Shown here: in pieces, positions 1 to 10,962 of the stretch
Numbering within the stretch: position 1 is the stretch's first letter
How the letters are laid out: every line of letters starts with the position of its first letter
Origin: Dimorphilus gyrociliatus
Lineage: Eukaryota > Annelida > Polychaeta > Dinophilidae
Reading direction: 5' to 3'
Length of the DNA: 64,000 nt
Assembly: GCA_904063045.1 (NCBI GenBank)
Contig: CAJFCJ010000020.1
Span: 1,170,916 to 1,234,915, forward strand
Program-made: the position numbers and the translations under genes
The notes under the pieces: generated by a model
What the model was told of the DNA's origin: nothing
The model's input: the letters and a program-made list of their open reading frames with translations, nothing else
The model's database searches: none

Positions 1-409
1 AAATTTCGTATGGCATAATTTTTGTGTTTTATCACTCTAATTTCATCTCTTTTCTTCTCACAATCAATCTCTAAAGTATCATTTTCCGGAACCTAAAAGA
101 AGTTCAGAATGAGAATGATGGAGATAAATTTAAGCTATACCCTCTAAACCTGTATAGCTTCGAAGTAATGAGTACAACATCTCATATAATATTTTGTTCC
201 ACAGCAATACGTTGACCCGCATTCTTCTGCCTTTTTAAAGTGACCAGTTTCATTACAGTGGGATGGGCATCGGTTAGATGGAACGTAGCCTCCTTTAAAT
301 TGAATTTTTCCTTCAAGCAACTATGATCATGCGATATTTATGAAACATTACCGTCTAGTAAAGTTACCAAGAATATGAAAATAACACTGGAAGAAAAGTA
401 GATTTTCAT
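1..409 (-). CDS. Shisa-like Cys-rich secreted/membrane protein, 5' part only
   Basis: Three exons can be read on the minus strand: 352-409 (start codon at 409), 150-310 and 1-92, joined by a 41-bp and a 57-bp GT-AG intron in matching phases (1 and 0). The frame stays open to the window edge, so the gene continues outside. The first exon encodes a hydrophobic signal peptide of about 19 residues. The second holds a cysteine cluster with a CCG...CC pattern and an aromatic Tyr-Tyr between the pairs. That resembles the extracellular cysteine domain of Shisa-type membrane adaptors, but no transmembrane segment is visible here, so the family name is tentative. I infer a small secreted or type I membrane protein. 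A different small Cys-rich family is equally possible. Confidence 0.5.
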
Positions 410-827
410 GAAGATAATCTCGATCGTAATACCTTTAATGATTGAGCAAAAACTCGAATATAAAACCGCTTTATATGAAAAAGTAAAACCGATTATCTAA
501 TGGTTGATTAGACGTAATCTGTTTGCACAGAAACGGTATTGAAAAGACAAGAATACAAAACGGCTATAAAATACAAAGAATTTGTAACAATTAAGGAATT
601 CAAAACACTTATCATGACCTAATTTTTATATAACTTTTTTAGTATTTAAAAGTTTTAAAATTATTAGATTCTAATTACTGAATTTTCGTTATATTGAATA
701 ACATATAAAACTTTTAATGATGTCATTCTTGAATGAAAATTACACCTATTTTTTACAAAATTTTCGTAAATAAAAGAACATTTCTTCATGGGTCTGAAAA
801 TTTCAAAATATTTTATTTATTACAATA
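410..827. promoter_or_regulatory. Divergent intergenic region
   Basis: This AT-rich spacer lies between the Shisa-like gene (-) and the CATSPER4-like gene (+), and should hold both promoters. I see no open frame, RNA gene or clear repeat in it. Confidence 0.4.
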
Positions 828-2436
828 ATGCCAATCTTTAGAGGGGCTGCTTGCCAAACTATGGTAAACTCAAAGAAAAAGACTTCTTTTAAAAGAGTTC
901 ATAAAGGTCTACTTCAAACTGCTATAAATATCTGCAGACGGAAATTCTATGATAATGGACAGGATGAATTATTGGAAGCTGATATTAAAAAAATTAATGA
1001 TACTGATTTATATTCGAAAGACACTATAAACTCTTATACAGCCTACTTAAGAAAATTACAGGTATTATCTCCATCAAAAGGTAATGATTTAAGGCTTGCT
1101 CGCAGATTTAATTTTGACGAATATGCTGCTACAAGTGGAGGTAATACTAAAGAATTGTTCCTATTGGACGAAGCGCCCGAAATATCTTATGACGAAATTA
1201 TCGACTGTGATGACTATTTTGTTGAAAATGTTCTTGTTAGAGAAATGGCTGGACGATTTGTTGAATCTATATGGTTTCGTTTATTAGTTATGTTGTTGAT
1301 AGTTGTCAACTCGTTAATTATAGGCCTACAAGCGTCCGGATTAGAGGTATATCATATAACCGTTTATTTCTTTAAATTAGGTTAGATTATCAAAAACAAA
1401 ACAAAAAAAAATATAACAGAAATATTCTTCGAAAACTTTTGAAATATTCGATAGGATTGTTATTTCGGTATTTATATTTGAAATACTGATAAAATGGTAT
1501 CATAATTTTGCTGTTTTCTGGAAAATTGGATGGAATGTTTTAGATTTTATAATAACATTTTGTCTATTGATATCAGTAGGACAATTTATCAACTCACCAA
1601 GACTTTTAAGAGTTCTTCGTATAATTAGGGCATTTAGATCGTTACGTAGTATTGACGCTTTGGCTGGATTATCTGCCGTTGTATATACAATTCTAGTTTC
1701 TATACCGCAGATGTTCCAAATAGTAATTATCCTACTAATTATAATAGTTATGTACGGAGTTATGGGTACGATAATGTTTAGGGATATGTCACCTGACTAT
1801 TTCGATAATTTAGGGACTTCACTATTTTCACTATTTATTTGTATCAATCAAGATGGTTGGTTAGCAATTGTAGATCAAATAAAGAACTCTCGTATTGATA
1901 TTCATATGAACTGGACTAAATATATTGCCTATATTTATTTGGGTTCAGTGATTGTTGTTGGCGCATTTATGATTAGTAACCTAATAATTGCAGTATTGAT
2001 AACAAATATTGAAGAAGTAATGAGTAGTACAGAGACGGTTAAGCATGAGGCGGAAATATTGAAACTATCAGAGGAAGTCAAAGATCAGTTGAAAGATGTA
2101 CAGAAGGAAAACGATATGAAACTAATAAACGTAGAGGATTTTATAGCTGATGTGAAATATTCCGAACAGAATGCAAACGAAACAGGAGTATTTCTAAATA
2201 ATCTATCGTCGGATAATCTTGCGAATTATATGTTCTTGTTAGATTGCTTAGAGAATTCATTGAGTGAATATAAAGTAATTAAAGAAGATATTGGAAAACT
2301 TTATCATGTAATGAATTCTTTAAATACAAATTCGATGAAACAAAGGCAATCGGACTACTTTACTCCAGACTTTAATCAGCTTTTAAAGAATATATATACA
2401 ATGGATTCCCTCCAATTAGCAGACTATCTGACTTGA
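828..2436 (+). CDS. CATSPER4: CatSper4-like sperm cation channel subunit
   Basis: Two exons, 828-1346 and 1420-2436, separated by a 73-bp phase-0 intron, encode about 511 residues (human CATSPER4 is 472). This is a six-helix voltage-gated channel subunit. Segment S4 carries six arginines at every third residue (about residues 234-249). The pore helix ends in Ile-Asn-Gln-Asp-Gly-Trp (about 315-320), close to the CatSper4 selectivity filter, where the family normally has Thr-x-Asp-x-Trp; here Thr is Asn. The tail after S6 is a charged, probably coiled-coil stretch. In known animals CatSper4 forms a heterotetramer with CatSper1-3 in the sperm flagellum and conducts calcium. No other CatSper subunit is in the window. 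An AATAAA lies at 2505-2510. I am confident of the CatSper family and fairly confident of subtype 4. Confidence 0.85.
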
Positions 2437-3085
2437 GATAAGCCGATAGTCTCTCACAAAAAAAGTCAGTTTTTTATTTGTATCTTATGAAAGTGCGCAA
2501 TTTAAATAAAAGCCTAGTTAACGGTGTCCCTTTTTTTACACATCAACAATCTTGCATTTTTTCTCTTTGGCAACAAACAGCACTTTCGATTTCTAATTTT
2601 CTATTTAGTTAAGGAACCCCATCTAGCAGCAGTTAAAAAGAAAGCGTTTCCACCTAGTGGTCTGTTATTACCTCTTGCTTTAATTAGTTTTCTATTAGTT
2701 AACCTAATCGAAAAAAAATCTGTATTTACTTTTACCAAATACATAAGCATTTTACAAGATCCATCGAGTGTTTTGTATACTCTGCCTATAAATATATAGA
2801 CTTTATTTATTTATATAATCTTCACTGTGAAAGAAATAGAAATTACTCATACTGTAGTGTGATGCCAAGTTTATGGCTATTTAATGATAATATAAAAATA
2901 AACTATTAAAGAAAAGAAGAGGGTTTTTGAGAACTAAAATATTGCAAATATTCACTCTTCTCCTAATTGTTTAGCTGAAAAGAAAAGGCAAAATATGAGT
3001 TAAAATTTGGTTCAAATGATGTCAGCCTAAAAATATATCGCTTTCTAACTTATAATACTTTTTTTCAAGTGTCTAGAAGTATAGA
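2437..3085. other. Convergent intergenic region
   Basis: It holds the 3' UTR of the CATSPER4-like gene (AATAAA at 2505-2510) and then AT-rich spacer up to the stop of the minus-strand GTPase gene. An open frame at 2524-2799 lacks an ATG start and similarity, and I do not call it a gene. Confidence 0.5.
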
Positions 3086-5048
3086 CTAAACCCATTCTGG
3101 TTGCCATCCCATTCTCTCTCTAACCGACACTCGTAATCTTTCGAAACTTGTCTGAAATCTTTTCTTGACTACAGTAATCCAGTCCGATACTCTTTTTAGA
3201 GCATTCCCAAACCTTGAACGAATTTCATCGTCGGAAGAATCGTGAAAATTTACGGCTATTTGAAAGAGATTATTTAAAGCTGTAGATATAGATTCGTAAT
3301 CGTGAGCTGAACATTCAACGTAGCTAATAACACCATCTTTTCCAACTAATTTTCCTATAATATGCCTTTGATGAGTTTCAAATTCCTCCGTGTCTAAGCC
3401 ATAATACTGACAGTAACGCTCAACAGCAGATTCGTCCTTTCTTAAATCAGTTTTTAATCCTAGGATCATACATGCAGCTCGAGAATTGTAACAACGCAAA
3501 TCTGGCAACCATTTTTGGACAATTTGAGTAATAGAAGTTGGATTTGTTAAGTCGATACACAAAGCTACAGCAATAGCTTTTTCGTAAATAAATGGCCTTA
3601 ACGCAGAATAACGATCGCCTCCACCCTTTTTTTTAAAATAGAATAAAGAAACTTCAATTAACAGATGAAATCCCTTAAAACTACTAGAAATTAAAGTACT
3701 CTACCATGTCAATAATACGTAGTCGTCTTTCAATATCGTAAATCGTTGTCTCAACAGTCATTTCGTCGTAGACGGTTGGAATGTAGATTTGGTCAAAAGT
3801 ATCGTAGAAGAACCTTTGTAACAGACTAGACTTCCCAGTCTGGCAATCACCCAATAACAAGCAAGTTGGTATCTTGTCTATTTTCTCTTTCGACATGCTT
3901 AGTTGGTGAACTAAATTCTCTATTTTCGTGTTCTGCCTTTGCTTCATTTCACTTAATTCTATTTGAGCTTGTTCATACATCTGCCATAAGGGAAAAGATA
4001 AGTGATGACCTAAAGCTTGATTAAATCAATTCTACTACTGTAAATTAATCAAAAGATACTATGATATTCAAGCTTAAAGGTCAGAGAGAAAAACATCATA
4101 ACATGGATAGAACATCAATTGAAATAAAATACCTGAGAATACTTGCATGTTGTTTGGTAGATTGTAAATAATTTTTAATTTGATAAACGTTAATTAATCA
4201 AACTAACCCTCAATTCATCATGTTCTTCATATAGAGTACGAACTTTTTCCCTTAATTCGCGCAATTCCTGCTGCATATCATTTTCGATCTGTGAAACAAT
4301 ATTAAGAAACAAGGCAAACTTTCAATACTTAGTTTTATTACAATTTTCTCAAATGAATACGCCAAGACAAACATGCGTAAAAGCTTTGTAAAAGTTTATC
4401 AAAATCTTATGCTATCACCCCCGTGTAGTTATAATTTACAAACTAAACATTCTTTCTTTTCATACTATTCTTCATTATTGTTAGTGATGGGTTTCGAAGA
4501 GTGAGAAATGGGGGAGGGGTTAACAAAAAGGGTGGAATAAATGAGAATGTTTAAGGCTAACACTTTTAATGTGCTTCATCTAACGAAAACAGACATTTCC
4601 CACTCTAAGGCATCAAACGATAAACAAAAGGAGATAAGGAGGGAATGCTCTTTCATATCATTACCTGGCAGAACTTTCTTAATTCGCTGGAAACTTCTTT
4701 AATTGATCTTTTCTTCTCCTCATCTTTAATCATGTCCATAAACGACTTTTCATCCATACTTTCGACTGAATTCCAATCTCTTTCAATTAGGGCAGCCAGG
4801 TCAGGATGATTCCTATCTAAAATATCGCTTAAAACAGAGGGTGGGAAGCCTTTCTGTCTTACGGCCAATATTAAGGATCGACATCTCTCGGCTCTTGTAG
4901 TATTCTTCTTAATAATCATGTCAAATTCATAAGCAGTTAATATGTCATCTTTAAAGAGAGCTTGTTTTAATTCAACAATATCAACGAATTGTAATAATTC
5001 TGAAGTAAACTTTTGATATATATAAGCCGATTTAGGGCTGAATTCCAT
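3086..5048 (-). CDS. CARD-coiled-coil-Rho-type GTPase fusion protein
   Basis: Four exons (4665-5048, 4208-4288, 3705-3980, 3086-3625), all joined in phase 0, give about 426 residues. Residues about 10-95 have the helix pattern of a CARD, including the Thr-Arg-Ala-Glu-Arg and His-Pro-Asp-Leu-Ala motifs. Residues about 115-190 are a charged coiled coil. A Ras-superfamily G domain follows: P-loop GDCQTGKS (about 199-206), a Rho-like switch I (Ile-Pro-Thr-Val-Tyr-Asp), a DxGG switch II with Arg-Tyr...Leu-Arg-Pro as in Rho, a Leu-Lys-Thr-Asp-Leu-Arg base-specificity motif where Rho proteins have Asn/Thr-Lys-x-Asp, and an Glu-Cys-Ser-Ala G5 motif. The end has no CAAX lipidation box. CARD usually mediates homotypic assembly in innate immunity or apoptosis, so I infer a nucleotide-gated signalling scaffold. 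No such vertebrate protein comes to mind. Confidence 0.75.
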
Positions 5049-5600
5049 TTTTCTTATTGTTAGGACTGTATATGTAGTAGGCGGATGGTGCAGTTATTTT
5101 GTTTTGTATACCACGCACTGGATCTTTGTATATGCAAACTCGTTTAGATTTTAACGATCAGTCAGTAACGCCATCTTCTGCTTTCTCAACCCGGAAGAAG
5201 TTAGCAGGTTTTTTCGTTTATTTTACTTGGAAATTCTAGCTGTAAAACAGCTACTCTGCCACCTATTTTCTATATATTCGTATGTATACAGAAGGTATTC
5301 TAATATACCCATCTGTCTATTCACAACTGCGGTAAACAGAACTTCTATACATTAAAGTATTAAATTTCAGCGTTTAATTGAAAAACATCATTACTAAATC
5401 TTTATTCAATGTAATTTGTAATTAGAAATATTAATTGCTTTACAAAATTCTGTTAAATATCAGTTTGTTGTAACTCGGTCCATCACGTGACCTTTAATAG
5501 CTTCCTTAGCCGATAAGCCTATACCATAAACTTGAATAAGATTACCATGAATTCTTAAAAAGAAAGAAGAAAAAAATTACTACTTCCTCTCAGAGATTAT
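5049..5600. promoter_or_regulatory. Intergenic region with a YY1/CTCF-like word
   Basis: This is the promoter side of the CARD-GTPase gene and the 3' side of CERK. At 5167-5181 the minus strand reads GCAGAAGATGGCGTT, close to YY1 (AAGATGGCG) and CTCF core words, about 120 bp upstream of the start codon. No other feature is seen. Confidence 0.35.
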
Positions 5601-7862
5601 TTATGTAACTCTTTCTACATACTTTACATCAACTATTGGATGAGTGATACGAAAGGCGTCACCATCAACATTTATATAATCTAAAAATTCAGTGAGACCA
5701 TCCTCTTCTGGTGTTAAATGCATTCTAAATGCTTCAATATCGTGACTTTCAATGAAAGGAAAATCGTACTGGAAAGAAAGAATTGAAAGGTAAAGATTAA
5801 ACGACATAATAAATAGTATAGGTAAACTAACGGTAGTCGATTTAAAGCCGGACATTCTGTATATGTGCTTTAGTTGTTGAATTCTACTGCACTTTCTCGT
5901 CAGGTGGAGAAAGGCTATTGGCTCTCCATGCGCCGTCTCCAATTCCTTATGACCAAATATATCTCTAGCTGCCATCTCTATATTAATAAATTCTCCAGAA
6001 ACTTTCAACCAGTCTACGTTCAAAGTAAAAGTGAAATAGTTTGTTGAATATCTTCAATAAAGCAATTAGCATATTTACCTTTACTGTTAACCGGTAAAAC
6101 TTCAAGAGCAGCGGGAAAAATACGATGATTCATTATGGTCTTGAAAACTTTTGAAAATGTAAAATTAAACAATTTTTGTTTTTTTAAAAAAAAAAAAACT
6201 GCCAAGTAATAATTAATTACGAGAAAACGGATATCTTGCCTCGCCCATCCACAAGTTGTTTTCACATTCCAAAACTGAGTCGGAATAAAAGCCATGACCG
6301 CATATTAAATTACCGCAAGTTATTAACTTTCCATCATTATGAACTGTATACGATTTCATTGAAAATGAATGTCCTGTTAAAGAAAATAAAACAATTAAAA
6401 GATTAAAACAATATTTTATATTTATAAAATTATTTTTAACCTTTAATTATATGAAGTGCAGCTGTAACGGGGTCATCTGTACCAATAGCCATTCTGACAG
6501 AGCCTTGTTTAGTTCCTATAGAATAGAAAGAAAATAAGGTTAAGTACACTTTTAAACAACTTATCGCTTTGTTTTTACTTATTATTTCGTCTTACTAAAG
6601 ATAAACTTGAATTATTTAGGGCAGTTTGAAAGGAGATAAAAAAAGATATAGCACGTGTTTTAAAGGTTCTATCATTAATGATATAATGAAAGAATGTAAG
6701 GAAAAATATTTTGTGCATTATTTATATTACTAAAGATTCCTACAAGAGAAAAATTCACCCCGTATTAGTTTATACAGTAAACATTTCACACCTGTTGGAA
6801 TTATTCCAACTTTAACCTTTGATTGGACGAATTCAACGTCGGAATGGTGCTCATTCCTGTTCGAAAGAATCATGGCTTTGCTGATTAAACCATTACAGCA
6901 TTCTGTAAAAGAACCGTCACCTCCAGCAGATACAACTCTGTGAATAAAATACAGTAAAATAGGTGTTGATCTGGCTTATCCTTTTATTAGAGTAAAAGTC
7001 AATTACCCGTCTACTGCATCCAGATTGTAAACTTGTAGCATCTTTCTAGCATGACCTCGATATCTTGTAACTATTAATTTACATATACATTTTAAACATA
7101 TTGAACCAAAAAGTTATTATTTTTAGTATGTATAACATACTGTTAGCGGTTGTAAAGGAAATTTTTATCGTTCTATGATGAATAGAATGTAAAGGTAAGC
7201 TTTTTTCGGCCAGTTCCCTAATCCAAACCTCTCCCCCCTGCCCTTTACTTCCACCTTTTAGCAAAACTTACCGATTACATCTGCATTAATGGATGCCAAG
7301 CGGAAGAGTGGTGCGACAAGTTTCTCATAAACCCTTATACCTGCTCCTTTACCACCTAAAGGGTTTATAAAAACTAACAGATTCTTAGGTCTTATACCAG
7401 AATTTTTTTTCTTTACAATGTTATGTAAAGAATCAACCCAAAGTTTACAAACATCTGAGGAATGACAGGAAAATTGCACATGAGCTACATCCCATTTATG
7501 TATTTTTTCATCCAAATGAACGATATAGTGTAATATGAATTTGGTTACATCAATTCTGTCAGCTGATAAAATATTTTCAATAATAACTTTCCTAAAATGA
7601 ATACAAAGTGAATAAATAAAAGACATTTTGAAAAAAGTAACAAAAACAAAGGTTGTAAAGAGAATAAATCTTTTTTTCTTTGTTATAATAATTAAAAAAT
7701 ATATATGATTGTTTTATGCATTTACTTATATACTCTAATTAATACTCACTCGCCAATCTCTTCTCCTTCGTGATCCGATCTCCAAAAGATTCTACTCTCG
7801 TTTAGATCAACGTCAAAAGATTTTCCATGAATGTCAAAGTTATTTGATAAGATGCTCTCCAT
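5601..7862 (-). CDS. CERK: Ceramide kinase
   Basis: Nine exons (7750-7862, 7272-7591, 7007-7070, 6792-6937, 6441-6515, 6221-6373, 6079-6147, 5832-6013, 5601-5768) give about 429 residues with consistent phases. CERK phosphorylates ceramide to ceramide-1-phosphate at Golgi and plasma membranes. The diacylglycerol-kinase-type catalytic domain starts with an Asn-Pro-x-Gly-Gly-Lys-Gly motif. A Gly-Gly-Asp-Gly-Ser nucleotide loop lies at about 171-175. The region Thr-Asp-Asp-Pro-Val-Thr-x-Ala-Leu-His-Ile-Ile is characteristic of CERK rather than sphingosine kinase, and so is the Gly-Phe-Tyr...Arg-Tyr-Pro-Phe-Ser stretch. Human CERK has 537 residues, and here the N-terminal PH region looks short. 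The exon 8/9 intron is a multiple of three and lacks stops, so it looks open when unspliced. Confidence 0.9.
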
Positions 7863-8320
7863 TTTTATACTAGCAACAAATACTTTGCATGCTTCTTAAA
7901 TATAGAAGGTAATTTTCTATCTTCATTCCAACGGAACGCCATCTCGTAACAGTTGGTTCTACTACTTTTTTTTCATGTTTGCATTGTGGCTAACCCTTTC
8001 TTAAGTGTTTTTCTTTTTTTTAGACATAATCTATTTTATCTTGTAAAATTTATCATAACCTGATTTCTTCCAGTTTCGTTCTGTTTATTTTGAGGGTCTT
8101 GCAAAAAAAAAAATACGAGAATAAAAAATACGATCAAAGCAAATGTTAACTGACTTATTCAACTTATATTATTGGAAATACAATCTATTTGTAGAGTATG
8201 TATCGTATAGGCCTTTTAAAAGAAGATATCTACAAGAGTTAGTACCAGCATCAAAAAATTGCAAACGGCGATACGTAAACTCTCGATTACATTAGTCCTC
8301 CAAAGCCCATCCCCGTTCTG
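7863..8320. promoter_or_regulatory. CERK promoter side
   Basis: Spacer between the CERK start and tRNA-Ile. A GCCATCT word sits at 7935-7949 (minus strand TTACGAGATGGCGTT), about 75 bp upstream of the CERK start. The rest is AT-rich with no open frame of note. Confidence 0.35.
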
Positions 8321-8394
8321 GGCCCGTTAGCTCAGTTGGTTAGAGCGCCGTGCTGATAACGCGGAGGTCGTGGGTTCGACCCCCATGCGGGCCA
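8321..8394 (+). tRNA. tRNA-Ile, anticodon GAU
   Basis: The sequence folds as a full cloverleaf. Acceptor GGCCCGT pairs with GCGGGCC, the A box reads TTAGCTCAGTTGG, the anticodon arm is CCGTG-CTGATAA-CGCGG, the B box is GGTTCGACCCC, and the discriminator is A. The seven-base loop places GAT at positions 34-36. There is no intron. A run of five T at 8402-8406 fits RNA polymerase III termination. Animal nuclear Ile(AUU/AUC) decoding mostly uses AAU (inosine), so a GAU gene is unusual. Confidence 0.93.
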
Positions 8395-8936
8395 GATACC
8401 CTTTTTACCCGTAAACTTTTAATATATAGCAATGCAAAAATCTGCTCTCACTCTATCCCAGACTTCTCTAGCTTTTTTTTTATTATTAAAGAAAATACTC
8501 TAATAAATGGCGTTTTAAAAAAATAACACATTTTCTCCTGTATTCAAACCACAATATAGGCATATACTGTATAACCAAAATGTTATTTGGAATTGCTTTG
8601 TCTGTCCAGAAAGTAAACCATGTTTTTAAATAATAAATTTAAAAGGAATGCGTAGAAGCAGTCTATATGACATCTGTCTATTTTAAAAATCCAGGATTTC
8701 TTATTTTGACTTTTTATTGCATCACGTTGATGTAAGCAAACTTAGCTTTGAATTTCATAGTTCAAAATCATAAATAGTTATTTCCATAGACAGAAAATCA
8801 TTAAAATAATCATTTGATCATATTTATATAGAATCACAATCTCAAAAAATGTTTAGGTTGATTGGATACAATGACGAATACATATTCTAATATAAAATAA
8901 GATACTAATAGTAATAGCGTATAGGATGCATGGGAT
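8395..8936. other. Intergenic region
   Basis: AT-rich spacer between the tRNA terminator and the 3' end of the glucosamine-6-phosphate deaminase gene. I see nothing else in it. Confidence 0.5.
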
Positions 8937-9860
8937 TTAGACATCTTCAATGAGTTTGTTATGAAGGGTCATTAAATCTTTGAAATATTTGACTGTTTTT
9001 ACTTTCAATTCTAGTGTAGCATCTTCATCTGCAACAAAAATTGTCTTTGGATGCTGTTGGAAGGCCGAAACAGTCCACATATGATTAACACCTTCTTCAA
9101 TAGCTTTATGTAACGCTAGAGCTTTGTGGCTTCCAGTTATGAGAATCATAACTTCTCTAGCATCCATTACTGTTCCCACTCCAACTGTGAGAGCCATATG
9201 AGGTACTTTGGATATATCACCTTGGAAAAATCTCGCATTTGCCTGAATAGTGTCGAGAGCAAGAGTTTTCACCCTCGTTCTATATTGAGAGCATAGCTAT
9301 TACTTGATGAATATTGGCGAAAAGTTTTATTTACTGACCTTGATACCAGACTTGATCCTGGTTCGTTAAAAGCAATGTGACCATCTGGACCAATTCCACC
9401 AACGAATAGTTCTACCCCTCCGGCTTCCAGAATTTTTACTTCAAAAGCTTCGCATTCCTTAACTAAATCTGCTGCATTACCGTCTAGAATATGAGCATTA
9501 TTCGGATCAATATCAATGTGTTTGAAGAAATTGTCCCACATGAAAGAGTGATAACTTTCTGGATGGTCGCGAGGTAGACCCACATATTCATCCATATTGA
9601 AGGTTTTAACATACTTGAAAGATAATTGCCCAGCCTTATGGTATTCTATCAACTTTCTATAAGTACCCAGGGGAGTACTACCTATTAAAGGGCCAATTAA
9701 ACCTTAAAATATATTATATTTTTTACGTTAGCCTACCCGTGGGTAATCCCAAAGTAAAGTAGCGTTTTTCATTCGGTTTAAAATCATTTATTCGCTTTTT
9801 AATGTATTTGGCCGCCCATTCGCTGGCCTTATCATAATTATTCAGGATGACTAGCCTCAT
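8937..9860 (-). CDS. GNPDA: Glucosamine-6-phosphate deaminase
   Basis: Three exons (9737-9860, 9339-9681, 8937-9279), phases 1 and 2, encode about 269 residues (human GNPDA1 has 289, GNPDA2 276). The enzyme converts glucosamine-6-phosphate to fructose-6-phosphate and ammonia in the cytosol, linking amino-sugar metabolism to glycolysis. The whole chain is nearly colinear with the animal proteins: the Gly-Leu-Pro-Thr-Gly-Ser-Thr-Pro phosphate loop, Phe-Asn-Met-Asp-Glu-Tyr, the [11 protein letters not shown] active-site segment, and Val-Met-Asp-Ala-Arg-Glu-Val. It ends a little earlier than vertebrate forms. Its start is only 100 bp from the stop of COA7 on the same strand. Confidence 0.95.
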
Positions 9861-9960
9861 GATAGCTATAGGTAAGAAAAAACATTCAATTGAGCTTCAT
9901 TTTATTGATCTATGATAGAAGAATAAAAAAAAATCAAACAAGTTAATAAAAACAAATAGG

Positions 9961-10962
9961 TTATTGCCCCATTTTTATTTCTGATACTCCTTGTTCGAGA
10001 TCTTTTTTAATTTTCGTTGCTTTATCCTTGTACTCTTGACTTCTCTCTTGATTTTTTTCAACACCATCTCCCTTTTTATACATAATACTAACATTCGCAC
10101 ATGATTGAAAATGGCCTTTTTTTAGATACAGAACAATCATAACTTACTGATTCATTGTCAATTTTTGCCGAAAAGTGCTTAAAAAAGTTTTTGTATATGA
10201 ATAGTTACGCTATGAGTCGTTAAATACTTTAGAGGTGATTGAACTGTACCTAAATTGCAAGCTTTAAGTGCGTAATCAAAAGCTTTAGTTAAATTTTGTG
10301 GCATATTCCCAAATTTTTCCGATAAAAAATAAGCAGAAGCTAAATAGCAGGCATCAGGATCCTTCATAGAGCAGGCTTTGTCAAAGCAATTTAAAGCTTC
10401 TTGCTGATTAGATTCAACGCCATGGCCTTTCCTATACATAAGTCCTTTATGATAACAACTATGTCTATTGTTTGATGAACATCCTTTAAAAAACAACGAA
10501 AACGCCTTCTTCAAATCCTTATCTCCTGCCTTTCCTATAAGATTATAATTTCCAGCCTATTTTTTGCATGGATAAATTAATACAGAGATTATTACAATAG
10601 GTCTCCATACATTTAATTACTTTTTAAGCAGACGAAAAAATATTATAATAAAAAATGTAATAATCTAAATATTCAATTATCCATGCCTTATAGCATGATA
10701 AACCATGATTCGCTTCTTCGCAATTTTCCTCAAATATTTTTCTGGCCGAAGCAAAATCATGTTTAAAAGCCTCATATAGATCTGCCAATCTATGGCAGCC
10801 ATCTGCTTGTTTCTCATGATGGCATTGAAATTTGTATTCAATTTCTATAATTTTTAAGTACTCTTGAGCTTGTTTTTCATCTTTCAAATCAAACATCCCA
10901 GATAATCCTGAACCTTCACTATCCATGCGAGGAGCGTTTGGTCTAGTTGCTTCCTCACTCAT
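9961..10962 (-). CDS. COA7: Cytochrome c oxidase assembly factor 7 (Sel1-repeat protein)
   Basis: Three exons, 10687-10962, 10250-10556 and 9961-10115, give about 245 residues (human COA7 has 231). COA7 is a haem-binding mitochondrial intermembrane-space protein made of Sel1 repeats, needed for respiratory complex IV assembly. The paired cysteines of each repeat are present (Cys-His-His-Glu...Gly-Cys-His-Arg-Leu, then Asn-Cys-Glu-Glu...Ser-Cys-Tyr-Lys, and later Cys-Tyr-Leu, Ala-Cys-Asn-Leu-Gly and Ser-Cys-Ala-Asn). The final repeat ends with Tyr-Lys-Lys-Gly-Asp-Gly-Val as in other animals. No GT donor is available at the end of exon 1. The best junction keeping the family frame uses a GC donor (AAG|GCATGG) with an AG acceptor at 10557-10558. 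An acidic N-terminal extension of about 20 residues precedes the conserved part. Confidence 0.88.

Noticed and set aside
2524-2799. 91-codon frame after CATSPER4
   Set aside because: It begins with a non-ATG codon, lies in the 3' UTR just past an AATAAA, and encodes a composition typical of translated AT-rich DNA.
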